64,000 nt of DNA, taken from the NCBI GenBank assembly GCA_002395155.1, contig DGWD01000008.1, forward strand, positions 1-64,000, read 5' to 3'. A program made the translations under genes and the position numbers. The notes under the pieces were generated by a model that was given only the letters and a program-made list of their open reading frames with translations, was not told the origin of the DNA and searched no databases. Source of the DNA: Treponema sp. UBA4267. Its GTDB lineage: Bacteria > Spirochaetota > Spirochaetia > Treponematales > Treponemataceae. Shown in pieces: positions 1 to 8,408 of this stretch (positions are counted from its first letter, which is position 1; every line of letters begins with the position of its first letter).

Positions 1-424
1 ATAAAGTAATTTAATCCAGCTTTTTATTTGCTGAATTGATTAAGTCAATTTTTATATAAAATTGATAAAACAATGTAGTCAATTGTCAGAACAAAAACTA
101 GCGATTTCTCGCTTATTTTTGATCTAGAACCTTACTTGTTCTATTTCTTTCCTTCCCTGTTATGTCAAAAAACTTTGTTTTGTTGCAACTCACTGTTGCG
201 ACGGTGAAAACTAAGATATACTTAATTAAAAAAAGTGTCAACTGAATTTTAAGATTTTTTTTTAGTTTTTTTCACTTTTTTTAATTTTTTTTTAAATACG
301 TCGAGTCAAGGCACGCTCACGCTTAAAGCCTTGACTTCGCCGTTTTGAGGGTTTTGTAATAAAACCTCAATAAAAAAATCCCCAACGCAAAAATTACATT
401 GGGGATTCAATAAATGAAATATTT
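1..424. other. Non-coding left flank, low complexity
   Basis: No credible coding region is seen here. Positions 240-300 are dominated by long T runs. An 8-bp inverted repeat (GTCAAGGC at 305-312, GCCTTGAC at 328-335) and an imperfect stem TTGAGG/CCTCAA (345-369) sit just before the terminator of the next gene. No tRNA, riboswitch or repeat family was recognised. Confidence 0.6.
372..407 (-). terminator. Rho-independent terminator of the 425-1159 gene
   Basis: On the minus strand a 9-bp perfect stem (AATCCCCAA at 399-407 pairing with 377-385) with a 13-nt loop is followed by a run of seven T. It begins 17 bp after the stop codon of the secreted-protein gene. Confidence 0.9.
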
Positions 425-1159
425 TTACTGGCTTACATTAACGATCAAGTCATCATCTGCTGCCATAGGCATATAGTTATATACATAACCATCTGTAGAT
501 TCGAAAGCAAAATACTTATAATCTTCAAGATCTTTTCTTGATTTTACAGTTGTTACATCGCCACGACCATTTACTGTTGCACTACCATAAGTAGTCCATT
601 CTAACTTTTTACTGTCATATACATAAACATTTATGGTAAGGCCCTTAAGATTTGTATAATTCTTTATCTTAATATTTTCATCAAAGCTTCCAACTAATGA
701 TTTTCTGTCAAAAGTAAAAGCTTCTTCGTTTAATAAGAATTGAGGAACAACTGTTTTTCTTAAATCACTACCTTCATCTCTGATTTCAATGTACATATCT
801 CCTCTTTCGATATAACCGAAAGCTACATAAGTATTACCATCAAGAGATTCAATACCAATTTCACTTATGTTCTTAGCCTTCATTTTTGAAGGATAATTTT
901 TTGCTTCAATCTTCTTTGTTTCGTCAAAATGATAGAGGCTTACATCTTGCAATTCCTCATAATCATTTTCACCTTTAAGATAAAGCTTAACTGAAATACC
1001 ATCTTTGTATGACTTATTAACAACAACAATATTATCGTTGAATCTTCCGTGAATTCTACTTGGATAAATTACAAAAGCTCCTTCTTCCAATTCACTTTTT
1101 GCAAACAATGATAAAGTAAACAATGACAAAACTGCTACAATTGATAAAAACTTTTTCAT
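425..1159 (-). CDS. Secreted protein of unknown function, 244 aa
   Basis: I do not recognise a family. Residues 1-20 (MKKFLSIVAVLSLFTLSLFA) are a clear Sec signal peptide with a probable cleavage after FAK/A and no lipobox cysteine, so export to the periplasm or surface is expected. The mature part is beta-rich in composition. It appears to contain two related halves, each with an F(N/D)(D/E)NI(V/K)(V/I) segment (near residues 40 and 158) and a later aromatic-rich strand, which suggests a duplicated beta-sandwich. The start is supported by GGAG about 11 nt upstream. It follows the cellobiose epimerase gene on the same strand but has its own promoter and terminator, so it may be monocistronic. 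Confidence 0.7.
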   Translation of the reverse strand: MKKFLSIVAVLSLFTLSLFAKSELEEGAFVIYPSRIHGRFNDNIVVVNKSYKDGISVKLYLKGENDYEELQDVSLYHFDETKKIEAKNYPSKMKAKNISEIGIESLDGNTYVAFGYIERGDMYIEIRDEGSDLRKTVVPQFLLNEEAFTFDRKSLVGSFDENIKIKNYTNLKGLTINVYVYDSKKLEWTTYGSATVNGRGDVTTVKSRKDLEDYKYFAFESTDGYVYNYMPMAADDDLIVNVSQ

Positions 1160-1188
1160 TTTAGAAATAACTCCTTTTTATAATTATC

Positions 1189-1217
1189 AATGTAAACATT
1201 TTTGATTAAATTGTAAA
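1189..1217 (-). promoter_or_regulatory. Sigma-70 promoter for the secreted protein
   Basis: The minus strand reads TTTACA (1212-1217), a 17-bp spacer and TACATT (1189-1194). A second GTTTACA copy overlaps the -10 region. The predicted start gives a short leader containing the GGAG ribosome site. Confidence 0.5.
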
Positions 1218-1226
1218 CGTTTGACC

Positions 1227-2486
1227 TTATATAGTATGACTGCGGCGGAGTAATTCCATGCAAGTACGGCCATTATGATAAGAGGTCTTCCAATTGCCAC
1301 CTTTATCTTCCTTAAGGATTGGATTTCCATTTACATCAAGGGCATTCCACCACTCTCCGTGTTCCTTATCTACCTGATGATTAAGAATCCAGTTCCACTC
1401 ACGTTCACAAGCTTCTTCGTATTCTTTATCACCTGTCATTTCCCAGGCATTATAAAAACCATTCATTGCTTCTGCCTGATTCCACCAGACTCTTGTGCGG
1501 TCACGATCTTTTCCACCGTTACGCAGGAAGTTTTCTAAGCAGGCATTTTCTTTATCAAAACCTTCGTCAAGGGCAACTTTTGCAACACGGATAACTGTAT
1601 CGCGGATTTCTGATTTAAGTTCTTCATCACCTAATTCACAGGCTGCTTCCCAAAGTAACCAACTGGCCTCTATATCGTGTCCGTAAGATACTTCATCCAT
1701 AAGTAGAGTCCACTTCATATCAAAGAACATGCCCAAATGTGCATTTGGCTGAAGGATTTTATCAACAGTAATTCTAACTAACTCTGAAAGACTTTCGCCA
1801 ACTTCTGCACGAATTGACTTTGCATCGGCAAAAACAACTGGAAGTGTTCTGTAAAGATTTGTGTAGGCTTCCATAACGTGAAGATTTGTATTCATTGATT
1901 TTGGGCAATTCATGTCTTTTGGAGAAAGAATCATATCATCAGTTTTAGACCAATCACGGGCACGAGCTTCTACATATCCTCCGAATTCTGGGTCATAGGC
2001 ATATTTTTCAAGAAGATTAAAAATATCGAGGGCATGATTCATTGCAGCTTCGGAAAGAGCTTCTTCTCCAGACATTTTTGATGGTGCAAGTTCTTTTACC
2101 GCAGCAGCATATTCTGAAAGTCCATAACAACAGAAAGCCTCGCCATAAATCTGTTTTTTGTCTACTTTTGGAGTTCCATCTGGCATTACCGACCAGAAAA
2201 CTCCGTCATTATCTTTATCAAAATATTTATTAATGATTACGTCATAGGCAAAATCGGCCATTTCAAGGTATTTGGCATCCTTTGTCATTCTAGCTACTGC
2301 GGAATAGGTCCAGAGGAAACGAGAAGTCATTACAATGGAACGCTGGCACTTAGAATCCTGTTTATTGCCATTATCAATAGACCCAAAAAATCCTTTATTC
2401 TGAAAATCTCTGGCATATTTATCCCAATATGGAAGTATGTTATTAAACAATTCATTTTTTACCGATTCATAAAATTTTGCGTCCAT
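1227..2486 (-). CDS. Cellobiose 2-epimerase (AGE family)
   Basis: The predicted cytosolic enzyme epimerises the reducing-end glucose of cellobiose (or related beta-1,4 disaccharides such as mannobiose) at C2. At 419 aa it has the usual family length and an (alpha/alpha)6-barrel-type sequence. Motifs characteristic of cellobiose epimerases rather than GlcNAc 2-epimerases include MNTNLHVMEAYTNLYR (catalytic-type His203), SYGHDIEASWLLWEA (His270), RVWWNQAEAMNGF and WKTSYHNGRTCMEL (His404). The three histidines match the known catalytic and binding set. The start has GGAG at good spacing. The gene stands alone behind a promoter and a 20-bp palindrome. No glycoside phosphorylase or transporter is adjacent, so the exact disaccharide is inferred from family similarity. 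Confidence 0.88.
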   Translation of the reverse strand: MDAKFYESVKNELFNNILPYWDKYARDFQNKGFFGSIDNGNKQDSKCQRSIVMTSRFLWTYSAVARMTKDAKYLEMADFAYDVIINKYFDKDNDGVFWSVMPDGTPKVDKKQIYGEAFCCYGLSEYAAAVKELAPSKMSGEEALSEAAMNHALDIFNLLEKYAYDPEFGGYVEARARDWSKTDDMILSPKDMNCPKSMNTNLHVMEAYTNLYRTLPVVFADAKSIRAEVGESLSELVRITVDKILQPNAHLGMFFDMKWTLLMDEVSYGHDIEASWLLWEAACELGDEELKSEIRDTVIRVAKVALDEGFDKENACLENFLRNGGKDRDRTRVWWNQAEAMNGFYNAWEMTGDKEYEEACEREWNWILNHQVDKEHGEWWNALDVNGNPILKEDKGGNWKTSYHNGRTCMELLRRSHTI

Positions 2487-2514
2487 AAATGACTCCTGTA
2501 TAAAGTTAAGTTTT

Positions 2515-2534
2515 TTTAAGTAAATTTACTTAAA
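2515..2534. promoter_or_regulatory. Perfect 20-bp palindrome, candidate operator
   Basis: TTTAAGTAAA followed by TTTACTTAAA is a perfect inverted repeat without spacer. It lies 28-48 bp upstream of the epimerase start. It is just downstream of a minus-strand TATAAT at 2545-2550, so it would cover about +4 to +23 of the transcript, a position typical of a repressor site. Confidence 0.6.
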
Positions 2535-2589
2535 TTTTTAACTAATTATATGACGGAGTTAGCAAAATGAAAAGAGGGGTTTATACTTA

Positions 2590-2618
2590 TTGTAAATATA
2601 AGTGGATTTCTTTAAATT
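2590..2618 (+). promoter_or_regulatory. Sigma-70 promoter for ybaK-metH
   Basis: TTGTAA (2590-2595), a 17-bp spacer and TAAATT (2613-2618) give a roughly 30-nt leader with a GAGG ribosome site before ybaK. Confidence 0.6.
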
Positions 2619-2654
2619 ATGTTTAGAACTTTCTCTTAATTTTCGAGGCTTTTA

Positions 2655-3140
2655 ATGAAAACAAATGCAATGCGTATTTTAGACGGACTGAACATTCCTT
2701 ACGAAGTTTCTTCATATGAGGATGATGGAGAACACGTTCTTGAAAAAGGAGCTGCCGTGAGACTTGCTGAAAAACTAGGAGTTGACCCATTAACCGTTTT
2801 CAAAACCATTGTAATGCGTACAGAAAGTAAAGAAATTTGTGTTTTTTGTCAGAGTGCGACCTCTGAAATTAATTTGAAAAAAGCCAGAAATGCTGCAGGA
2901 TGCAAGGAAATTAATCCTGTTAAACCGGAAGAACTTTTAGCTTTAACTGGTTATATCCGCGGGGGCTGTTCTCCTTTAGGAATGAAACGAAAATTCCGAA
3001 CTTTTATAGACGAAACAATTTTACTTTGTGACCAAGTTTGTGTGAGTGGTGGACAAAGAGGTCTTCAAATCAAGCTGAAACCTGAAGATTTAATAAAAGC
3101 TACCGACGCCGTAGTTTGCGATCTTGAACTTGTAAAATAA
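2655..3140 (+). CDS. ybaK: Cys-tRNA(Pro) deacylase, YbaK/EbsC family
   Basis: This trans-editing protein hydrolyses Cys-tRNA(Pro) misformed by prolyl-tRNA synthetase. At 161 aa it is the normal length for the single-domain YbaK fold. Lys50 in the VFKTIV motif corresponds to the essential lysine of the family. The GYIRGGCSPLGMK segment (about residues 99-111) is the signature YbaK loop. A GAGG ribosome site precedes the ATG. It is the first gene of a two-gene unit with metH 11 bp downstream. The two are not functionally linked beyond a possible connection to sulfur amino-acid supply. Confidence 0.92.
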   Translation: MKTNAMRILDGLNIPYEVSSYEDDGEHVLEKGAAVRLAEKLGVDPLTVFKTIVMRTESKEICVFCQSATSEINLKKARNAAGCKEINPVKPEELLALTGYIRGGCSPLGMKRKFRTFIDETILLCDQVCVSGGQRGLQIKLKPEDLIKATDAVVCDLELVK

Positions 3141-3151
3141 TAGGATTTTAT

Positions 3152-5638
3152 ATGAAAAAGTTAACTGATATTTTAGGAAAAGAGATTTTATATTTTGATG
3201 GTGGAACAGGTACTGTTTTGCAGGCGAAAGGACTGAAACCTGGAGAATTGCCAGAAACCTGGAACTACAAATACCCTGAAAGAATTGTAGATCTTAATTA
3301 CGGTTACTACAAAGCGGGCTCAAACATCGTAAATACCAATACATTTGGTGCCTTTATTACAAAATTCCCTCTTGATCTGGAAAAAATTATTGAAGGGGCA
3401 ATTGAAAATGCCAACAAAGCCCGGGAAAAAGTTCGTGCAGAAAGAGAGGATGATAATCTTTTTATAGCTTTTGATATTGGACCAACAGGAAAATTGTTAA
3501 AACCAATGGGGGACCTGGACTTTGAAGACTGCGTTCACCTGTATAAAAAAACTTTTTTAATTGCTTTTAAGAAAAATGTAGACTGCGTTTTGATTGAAAC
3601 TATGAATGACGGCTACGAATCTAAAGCGGCAGTTCTGGCAGCAAAAGAAGCGATGGAAGAAACTGGTGTAGAACTTCCAATTATTGTTTCGAACGTATAT
3701 GACAGAGACTGCAGAACTTTAAGCGGTTCAACACCTGAAACAATGGTTGCAATGCTGGAAGGATTAGGAGTTTCTGCGGTTGGTGTAAACTGCAGTCTTG
3801 GACCTCTTGAAATGAAAGAAACTATCCGCCGTTTGTGTAAATGTGCTACTGTTCCTGTTTTAGTAAAACCAAATGCAGGCCTTCCAAAAGTTGTAAACGG
3901 TCAGACTGTTTTTGATGTTAATGCAGACGAATTTGTAAAGGCCATGGCTGAGATTGCTGATCTTGGTCCTGAAATTCTTGGTGGCTGCTGCGGTACAAAT
4001 CCTGAATACATTTCTAAAACAAAAGCCAGGATTGGTACAAAACTTTTAAAAAACAGAAAGATTGAAAATGATGATAAAAATGTCGTTGGCTGTGTTTCTT
4101 CCAACACCCAGATTGTTTATTTTGGCGGCAACTACAGGCCCGTTTTAATTGGTGAAAGAATCAATCCAACCGGAAAGAAAAAGTTCAAGGAAGCTTTGAG
4201 AAATAAGGATATTCCTTACATTGTTCATCAGGGAATGGAACAGGAAAATGCGGGAGCAATGGTTCTGGACGTAAATGTTGGACTTCCTGAAATTGATGAA
4301 CACGAAATGATGCTTAAAGTAATGACTGAACTTCAGTCGGTTACAAACCTTCCGCTCCAGATTGATACAACCGAAGCAGGAGTTATGGAAGCAGCCCTCC
4401 GCCGTTACAACGGAAAACCAATGATTAACTCTGTAAACGGCAAAAAAGAAATTATGGACAAAATCTTTCCGCTGGTGAAAAAATACGGCGGACTTCTGGT
4501 TGCTCTGACTCTGGATGAAGACGGAATTCCAGATAATTCTGCTAAAAGAATTGAAATTGCAAAAAAAATCTACAAAGAAGCAGAAAAATACGGTATTCAG
4601 AAAAAAGATATCATAATTGACCCGCTCGCAATGGCAGTTTCTTCTGACTCAAAAGCAGGCCTTGCAACACTGGAAACAGTTCGTGCCATCCACGAAATGG
4701 GAGGCCTTACCAGCCTTGGTATTTCGAATGTTTCTTTTGGACTTCCTAACCGTGAATTTGTTACTTCTGCATTTTTTACAATGTGTATGAACAACGGTTT
4801 AAGTGCTGCAATCATGAATCCTTTGCAGATGGAAATGATTAAGGCTTACAAGTGCTACTGTTTACTTTCGGGAAAAGATGATAATTGTGTTGACTATATA
4901 AACTGGGCATCAAGTGTGGAACTGATTACCGCAAATCCTTCTACACCTTCTGCTCCTTCTGAAAATAAAAACACAAGTTCCACAGGGACTGAAAACAGCG
5001 GAAATGAAAGCCTTTCTCCACTTTCGAATGCAATCATCCACGGTTTAAAAGATGATGCAGCAGCGGCAACAAAAGAACTTTTAAAAACCACAGAAAGCCT
5101 TGCAATCATAAATGAACACCTTATTCCGGGCCTTGATTATGTTGGAAAAAGATTTGAAAAGAAAACCATGTACCTTCCACAGTTACTCATGGCAGCTGAA
5201 GCGGCAAAATCGGCTTTTGGTGAAATAAGAGCATACATGGAAGCTTCGGGCAAAAAAGGTCAGTCTAAGGGAACTATCATAATTGCAACTGTAAAAGGCG
5301 ATATTCACGATATTGGAAAAAACATTGTTAAGGTTTTGCTGGAAAACTATGATTTTGATGTAATTGACCTTGGCAAAGATGTTCCTCCTGAAACCGTGGT
5401 GGAGGCCTGCAAAAAAGACAAGGTTCAGCTGGTAGGCCTTTCTGCCCTGATGACCACAACTGTTGCCGCTATGGAAGACACAATTAAACTGTTGCGGAAG
5501 GAATGTCCATGGGCAAAAGTTTGCGTAGGCGGTGCTGTAATGACTCAGGAATATTCTGACCAGATTGGAGCAGATTTCTACGGAAAGGACGCAATGGATA
5601 CTGTCCGATACGCCCTGGAAGTTTTTAAGGTTTTGTAA
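3152..5638 (+). CDS. metH: Cobalamin-dependent methionine synthase, short form
   Basis: The enzyme transfers the methyl group of 5-methyl-THF to homocysteine through cobalamin. Domain order is as follows: homocysteine S-methyltransferase (about 1-300) with zinc cysteines in GVNCSLGP and GGCCGT; pterin-binding barrel (about 325-590) containing GERINPTGKKKFKEAL and NVGLPEID; a B12-binding cap (about 630-705); and a Rossmann B12 domain with the cobalt-ligating DIHDIGKN motif near residue 717. At 828 aa it lacks the roughly 330-residue C-terminal SAM-dependent reactivation domain of E. coli MetH. A Ser/Thr/Pro/Asn-rich linker (about 595-625) separates the pterin and B12 modules. No separate activation protein is visible in this window. 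Confidence 0.93.
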   Translation: MKKLTDILGKEILYFDGGTGTVLQAKGLKPGELPETWNYKYPERIVDLNYGYYKAGSNIVNTNTFGAFITKFPLDLEKIIEGAIENANKAREKVRAEREDDNLFIAFDIGPTGKLLKPMGDLDFEDCVHLYKKTFLIAFKKNVDCVLIETMNDGYESKAAVLAAKEAMEETGVELPIIVSNVYDRDCRTLSGSTPETMVAMLEGLGVSAVGVNCSLGPLEMKETIRRLCKCATVPVLVKPNAGLPKVVNGQTVFDVNADEFVKAMAEIADLGPEILGGCCGTNPEYISKTKARIGTKLLKNRKIENDDKNVVGCVSSNTQIVYFGGNYRPVLIGERINPTGKKKFKEALRNKDIPYIVHQGMEQENAGAMVLDVNVGLPEIDEHEMMLKVMTELQSVTNLPLQIDTTEAGVMEAALRRYNGKPMINSVNGKKEIMDKIFPLVKKYGGLLVALTLDEDGIPDNSAKRIEIAKKIYKEAEKYGIQKKDIIIDPLAMAVSSDSKAGLATLETVRAIHEMGGLTSLGISNVSFGLPNREFVTSAFFTMCMNNGLSAAIMNPLQMEMIKAYKCYCLLSGKDDNCVDYINWASSVELITANPSTPSAPSENKNTSSTGTENSGNESLSPLSNAIIHGLKDDAAAATKELLKTTESLAIINEHLIPGLDYVGKRFEKKTMYLPQLLMAAEAAKSAFGEIRAYMEASGKKGQSKGTIIIATVKGDIHDIGKNIVKVLLENYDFDVIDLGKDVPPETVVEACKKDKVQLVGLSALMTTTVAAMEDTIKLLRKECPWAKVCVGGAVMTQEYSDQIGADFYGKDAMDTVRYALEVFKVL

Positions 5639-5645
5639 TAAACCC

Positions 5646-6929
5646 TCAATCAAAAACTTTACGACGCCATTCTGATTCAAGTGCCAGGATGGTAGTTACA
5701 TTTTCTGTATTATCGCTGGTAGCAAGAGCTTTTACATAAGGCTCAACAACCATTGTTTTATAGGATTCCCAGCGGGCAGGCAACTGATTTGGAACAGAAA
5801 GCATCTGAGCTGGTGGAAGGTTTGTTAAAAGTTGGGTATAGAAAACTGGCAGAATATGTTCTGTTACATCTCTAATTGCCGAAAAACCACCTGCTATACC
5901 AAAAATTTCTGTTTCAAGATTAAGACGGTCTTTACGTTCGAGAATAGCTCTCTGATTTTCTGACTGGAAAAACCAGCTTATAAACTCGGTTGCACCAACA
6001 AGATTTTTTGACTTTTTGTAAATACCCATCATCGTAAAGGAATCTTCGATAGGGAGATTTCTATCTTGTACTATCCAGCGGTAATCAATTCCTAAATCCT
6101 GATCTTTCATAGCCTTAAAAAGCTGATCGCTTGTAGTATATGCAAATAAGGTTCGGTTAGTTGTTACCTGACGATAATATGGCATAAAGAGATATTTGTA
6201 TGAAAAGTCTTCTTCCGTCTGAGCAGAAGTGTTTTCCTTTATCACCCAATCACTTAATTCATCTGCTGATTTACTAAGATTTGCGGCAGACCAGACAATT
6301 TCACCTTTTTCTTCGCGGAAGTTTGCCCCGTAAATCTTTGTGGCAAGATAAATAAACTCATTATTACTTAAAGGTGTAAAGCCCATTTTTGTATAGGCGC
6401 CCTTTTTATTTTTTTCGTTATAAGCCGAACCTGCTTTTCTTAGCTGTTCTAAGGTAAGGGTGTAGTTATCGGGAACCAGATCTTTATTTTCGTTTGAAAA
6501 AACAAGGGCAGGAAGATTAAAGGACACTGGCAATAAATACTGGACCCCTTTTTTCTGACCTGCAGTCAAAAGCTGAGGATAAAAAACATCTGAAGTAAGT
6601 TTTCGGTTATCAAAAATATAATCCAGGGATTTGTAATATTTTTTTGGATTATCAGTTCTGAGCCAGGAACCTACAACTATATCTGGGGCAACTTCGTCCC
6701 TTGCAGGCGGCATTGAAAGTGCCGGATTTTCCTTGTAAACAAGAACGGCACTATTTTCTTTATGAGTTTTATTAAAAAGTTCTACGTATTGAGCAAATTC
6801 ACTATTACTTGTCCATATTACAATCCTACGGGCTTGGACATCTTTTTTTTTGCCGCAGCCTGTAAAAAATGTAAGAGAGACAAGTGCAAGTGCTATTGTT
6901 TTTAAAAGTTTCGACTGATTTTTTAACAT
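5646..6929 (-). CDS. Extracellular solute-binding lipoprotein (ABC family 1-like)
   Basis: This is probably the substrate-binding component of an ABC importer anchored to the outer face of the inner membrane. The chosen ATG gives MLKNQSKLLKTIALALVSLT followed by the lipobox FFTGC, and has AGGA seven bases upstream. A longer in-frame reading to 7010 would overlap the aminotransferase and has no ribosome site. The 427-aa mature protein shows the family pattern: IVIWTSNSEFAQYVELFN near the N-terminus, PDIVVGSW, and ATEFISWFFQSENQ near the C-terminus. It resembles sugar or oligosaccharide binders. No permease or ATPase gene is adjacent, so partner and ligand are unknown. It sits 19 bp downstream of the aminotransferase. 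Confidence 0.8.
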   Translation of the reverse strand: MLKNQSKLLKTIALALVSLTFFTGCGKKKDVQARRIVIWTSNSEFAQYVELFNKTHKENSAVLVYKENPALSMPPARDEVAPDIVVGSWLRTDNPKKYYKSLDYIFDNRKLTSDVFYPQLLTAGQKKGVQYLLPVSFNLPALVFSNENKDLVPDNYTLTLEQLRKAGSAYNEKNKKGAYTKMGFTPLSNNEFIYLATKIYGANFREEKGEIVWSAANLSKSADELSDWVIKENTSAQTEEDFSYKYLFMPYYRQVTTNRTLFAYTTSDQLFKAMKDQDLGIDYRWIVQDRNLPIEDSFTMMGIYKKSKNLVGATEFISWFFQSENQRAILERKDRLNLETEIFGIAGGFSAIRDVTEHILPVFYTQLLTNLPPAQMLSVPNQLPARWESYKTMVVEPYVKALATSDNTENVTTILALESEWRRKVFD

Positions 6930-6948
6930 TTGATTCCTAAGTCTATTT

Positions 6949-8238
6949 TTACATAGACTCAGCAATTTTGTAAATGCTTGAATAAACTGAATCAATCTTA
7001 TCTTCATCAATACTTGAGAAAGCTACGCGGAGAGTATTCTGATCAATCTGGATAATTCCAATTCCTTCTTCAGCGAGCAATTTCTTTCTGATATCTTCGG
7101 CATTTCCTGTTTTTACGTGGAAACTCATAAAGTAACCAGAATTGAATGGAAGAACTTCAAGAACTTTTGATTCATGAGTATCTACGAACTTACGAACTGC
7201 ATCATAACGAACCTGAAGCATCTTTTTAAGTTCTTTTTTCTGAGCTTCATGAGCAGGATCTGTCAAAGCGTGCATTACAAGACTCTGTGATGGAGTTGAA
7301 GAACATGAAACTGAAGAACGGATTGCTGCCATAAACTTTGTTGTCAAAGCGGTGTACTGTGAATCTGTAAGATTTTTTGAAGCAAATGTTACAAATCCTG
7401 CACGGAAGCCCCAGGCAAAATCCTCTTTTGTTGGACCATCAGCTTTAATTGCAAGTACATTTTCGTGTAAGTCGGCAAGGTAAGCAAACAAGGACTGTGG
7501 TTCTATATCATCTTCGTAATTTAATCCAAAGTAAGCATCATCTGAAAGTACAAGAACTTTTTTTCCGCTTTCTGCAATTTCTTTTACGATGCGAACAATT
7601 TCTTTAGCTTCAGATTTAGTTGGGCTATATCCAGAAGGATTCTGTGGGAAGTTCAAAATTACACGAACTGAACCATATTTTTCTGCATCTGCCTTCATCT
7701 TAGCTTCAAGGTCAGCAATGTTGAACTTACCGTTTTCAAAACACTTGAACTGATGGAATTCAGAACCACGGCGAGCAGAACAAATCAATTCGTAGTTATC
7801 CCAGCAAGGATCAGCAGCTAGCAAAGGTTTATCTTCATCAATAAAAAGGTCGCAAACATAAGACAAAACAGCTGTAAGTCCTGGAACTAAAATTGGAAGT
7901 GAAAAGTTTTTATCCTTAAGTGAAGGATTTTTTTCTATGATTTTTTCTTTCCACATCTTACGCAAATCTGGATTACCAGCCGTTTTTGCATAAGCTACAG
8001 TTTCTCGTGGATTAAAGTTAGGCATACTCTTTTTATAAGAGTCCAATTCAATTGGAGTACCATTTGCAACTGCCATACCAATTGTACCGTTTGCAAACTT
8101 TGCATCTTTAGCAGCTTCGCCACCCTGAGAAATAATTCCGTTTGGAAAATAAAGGCGCTTTCCCATGTCAGACATAAGAGCGTCTACAACTGAACCTTTT
8201 AATGTTTCATTTAAACCTTGTGCTAATGGATTAATCAT
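6949..8238 (-). CDS. PLP-dependent aminotransferase, class I/II
   Basis: This fold-type I aminotransferase has 429 aa. The Schiff-base lysine is Lys271 in GPTKEDFAWGFRAGF. NFPQNPSGYSPT (Asn200) and LSDDAYFGLNYE (Asp-x-x-Tyr) bind the cofactor, and Arg279 is the substrate-carboxylate arginine. Substrate cannot be told from sequence; aspartate or an aromatic amino acid with 2-oxoglutarate is most likely. There is no Shine-Dalgarno sequence. A strong promoter puts the transcript start a few bases from the ATG. A pair of ARG-box-like palindromes lies directly upstream of its -35 box, hinting at control by amino-acid status. The solute-binding lipoprotein follows in the same unit. Confidence 0.88.
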   Translation of the reverse strand: MINPLAQGLNETLKGSVVDALMSDMGKRLYFPNGIISQGGEAAKDAKFANGTIGMAVANGTPIELDSYKKSMPNFNPRETVAYAKTAGNPDLRKMWKEKIIEKNPSLKDKNFSLPILVPGLTAVLSYVCDLFIDEDKPLLAADPCWDNYELICSARRGSEFHQFKCFENGKFNIADLEAKMKADAEKYGSVRVILNFPQNPSGYSPTKSEAKEIVRIVKEIAESGKKVLVLSDDAYFGLNYEDDIEPQSLFAYLADLHENVLAIKADGPTKEDFAWGFRAGFVTFASKNLTDSQYTALTTKFMAAIRSSVSCSSTPSQSLVMHALTDPAHEAQKKELKKMLQVRYDAVRKFVDTHESKVLEVLPFNSGYFMSFHVKTGNAEDIRKKLLAEEGIGIIQIDQNTLRVAFSSIDEDKIDSVYSSIYKIAESM

Positions 8239-8247
8239 AATGTGGTA

Positions 8248-8276
8248 ATTATGCGAATTTGAAGCTTCTTAGTCAA
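8248..8276 (-). promoter_or_regulatory. Promoter of the aminotransferase (near-leaderless)
   Basis: The minus strand reads TTGACT (8271-8276), a 17-bp spacer and CATAAT (8248-8253), then nine bases to the ATG. No Shine-Dalgarno sequence can fit between the predicted start site and the ATG. Confidence 0.7.
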
Positions 8277-8282
8277 TGATTA

Positions 8283-8317
8283 TGCAAAAATTTGTACCAA
8301 AACTGTATATTTATGCA
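8283..8317. promoter_or_regulatory. Tandem ARG-box-like operator
   Basis: Two 14-bp near-palindromes, TGCAAAAATTTGTA (8283-8296) and TGTATATTTATGCA (8304-8317), place TG(C/T)A half-sites at 8283, 8293, 8304 and 8314. The spacing is 10, 11 and 10 bp, the geometry of paired ArgR boxes. They end 7 bp from the -35 box of the aminotransferase. See the gltA site at 28199-28232. Confidence 0.5.
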
Positions 8318-8369
8318 AAATGTCATATATTGAAAATGCCTTATCCATAATATTTTTACATTTAAATTC

Positions 8370-8396
8370 TTGTTCAACATTAGTTTAATTTATGCT
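8370..8396 (+). promoter_or_regulatory. Candidate promoter of the Bat operon
   Basis: TTGTTC (8370-8375), a 15-bp spacer and TATGCT (8391-8396) precede the MoxR ATG by 12 bases. The spacer is shorter than at other promoters in the window, so this is a weaker call. Confidence 0.4.
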
Positions 8397-8408
8397 ACAC
8401 TCCCAAAC

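Noticed and set aside
305..335. Inverted repeat GTCAAGGC/GCCTTGAC as a terminator
   Set aside because: It is not followed by a T run on either strand at the right distance, and a much better terminator lies at 372-407.
2487..2654. Riboswitch (cobalamin or SAM) controlling ybaK-metH
   Set aside because: The leader is only about 30 nt after the predicted start site and shows no conserved riboswitch elements.
6930..7010. Longer N-terminus of the solute-binding lipoprotein
   Set aside because: It would overlap the aminotransferase coding end, lacks a ribosome site and would bury the lipoprotein signal.
8370..8408. TTG start for the MoxR gene 13 codons upstream
   Set aside because: It coincides with the -35 region of the candidate promoter, and the added residues do not belong to the MoxR family N-terminus.
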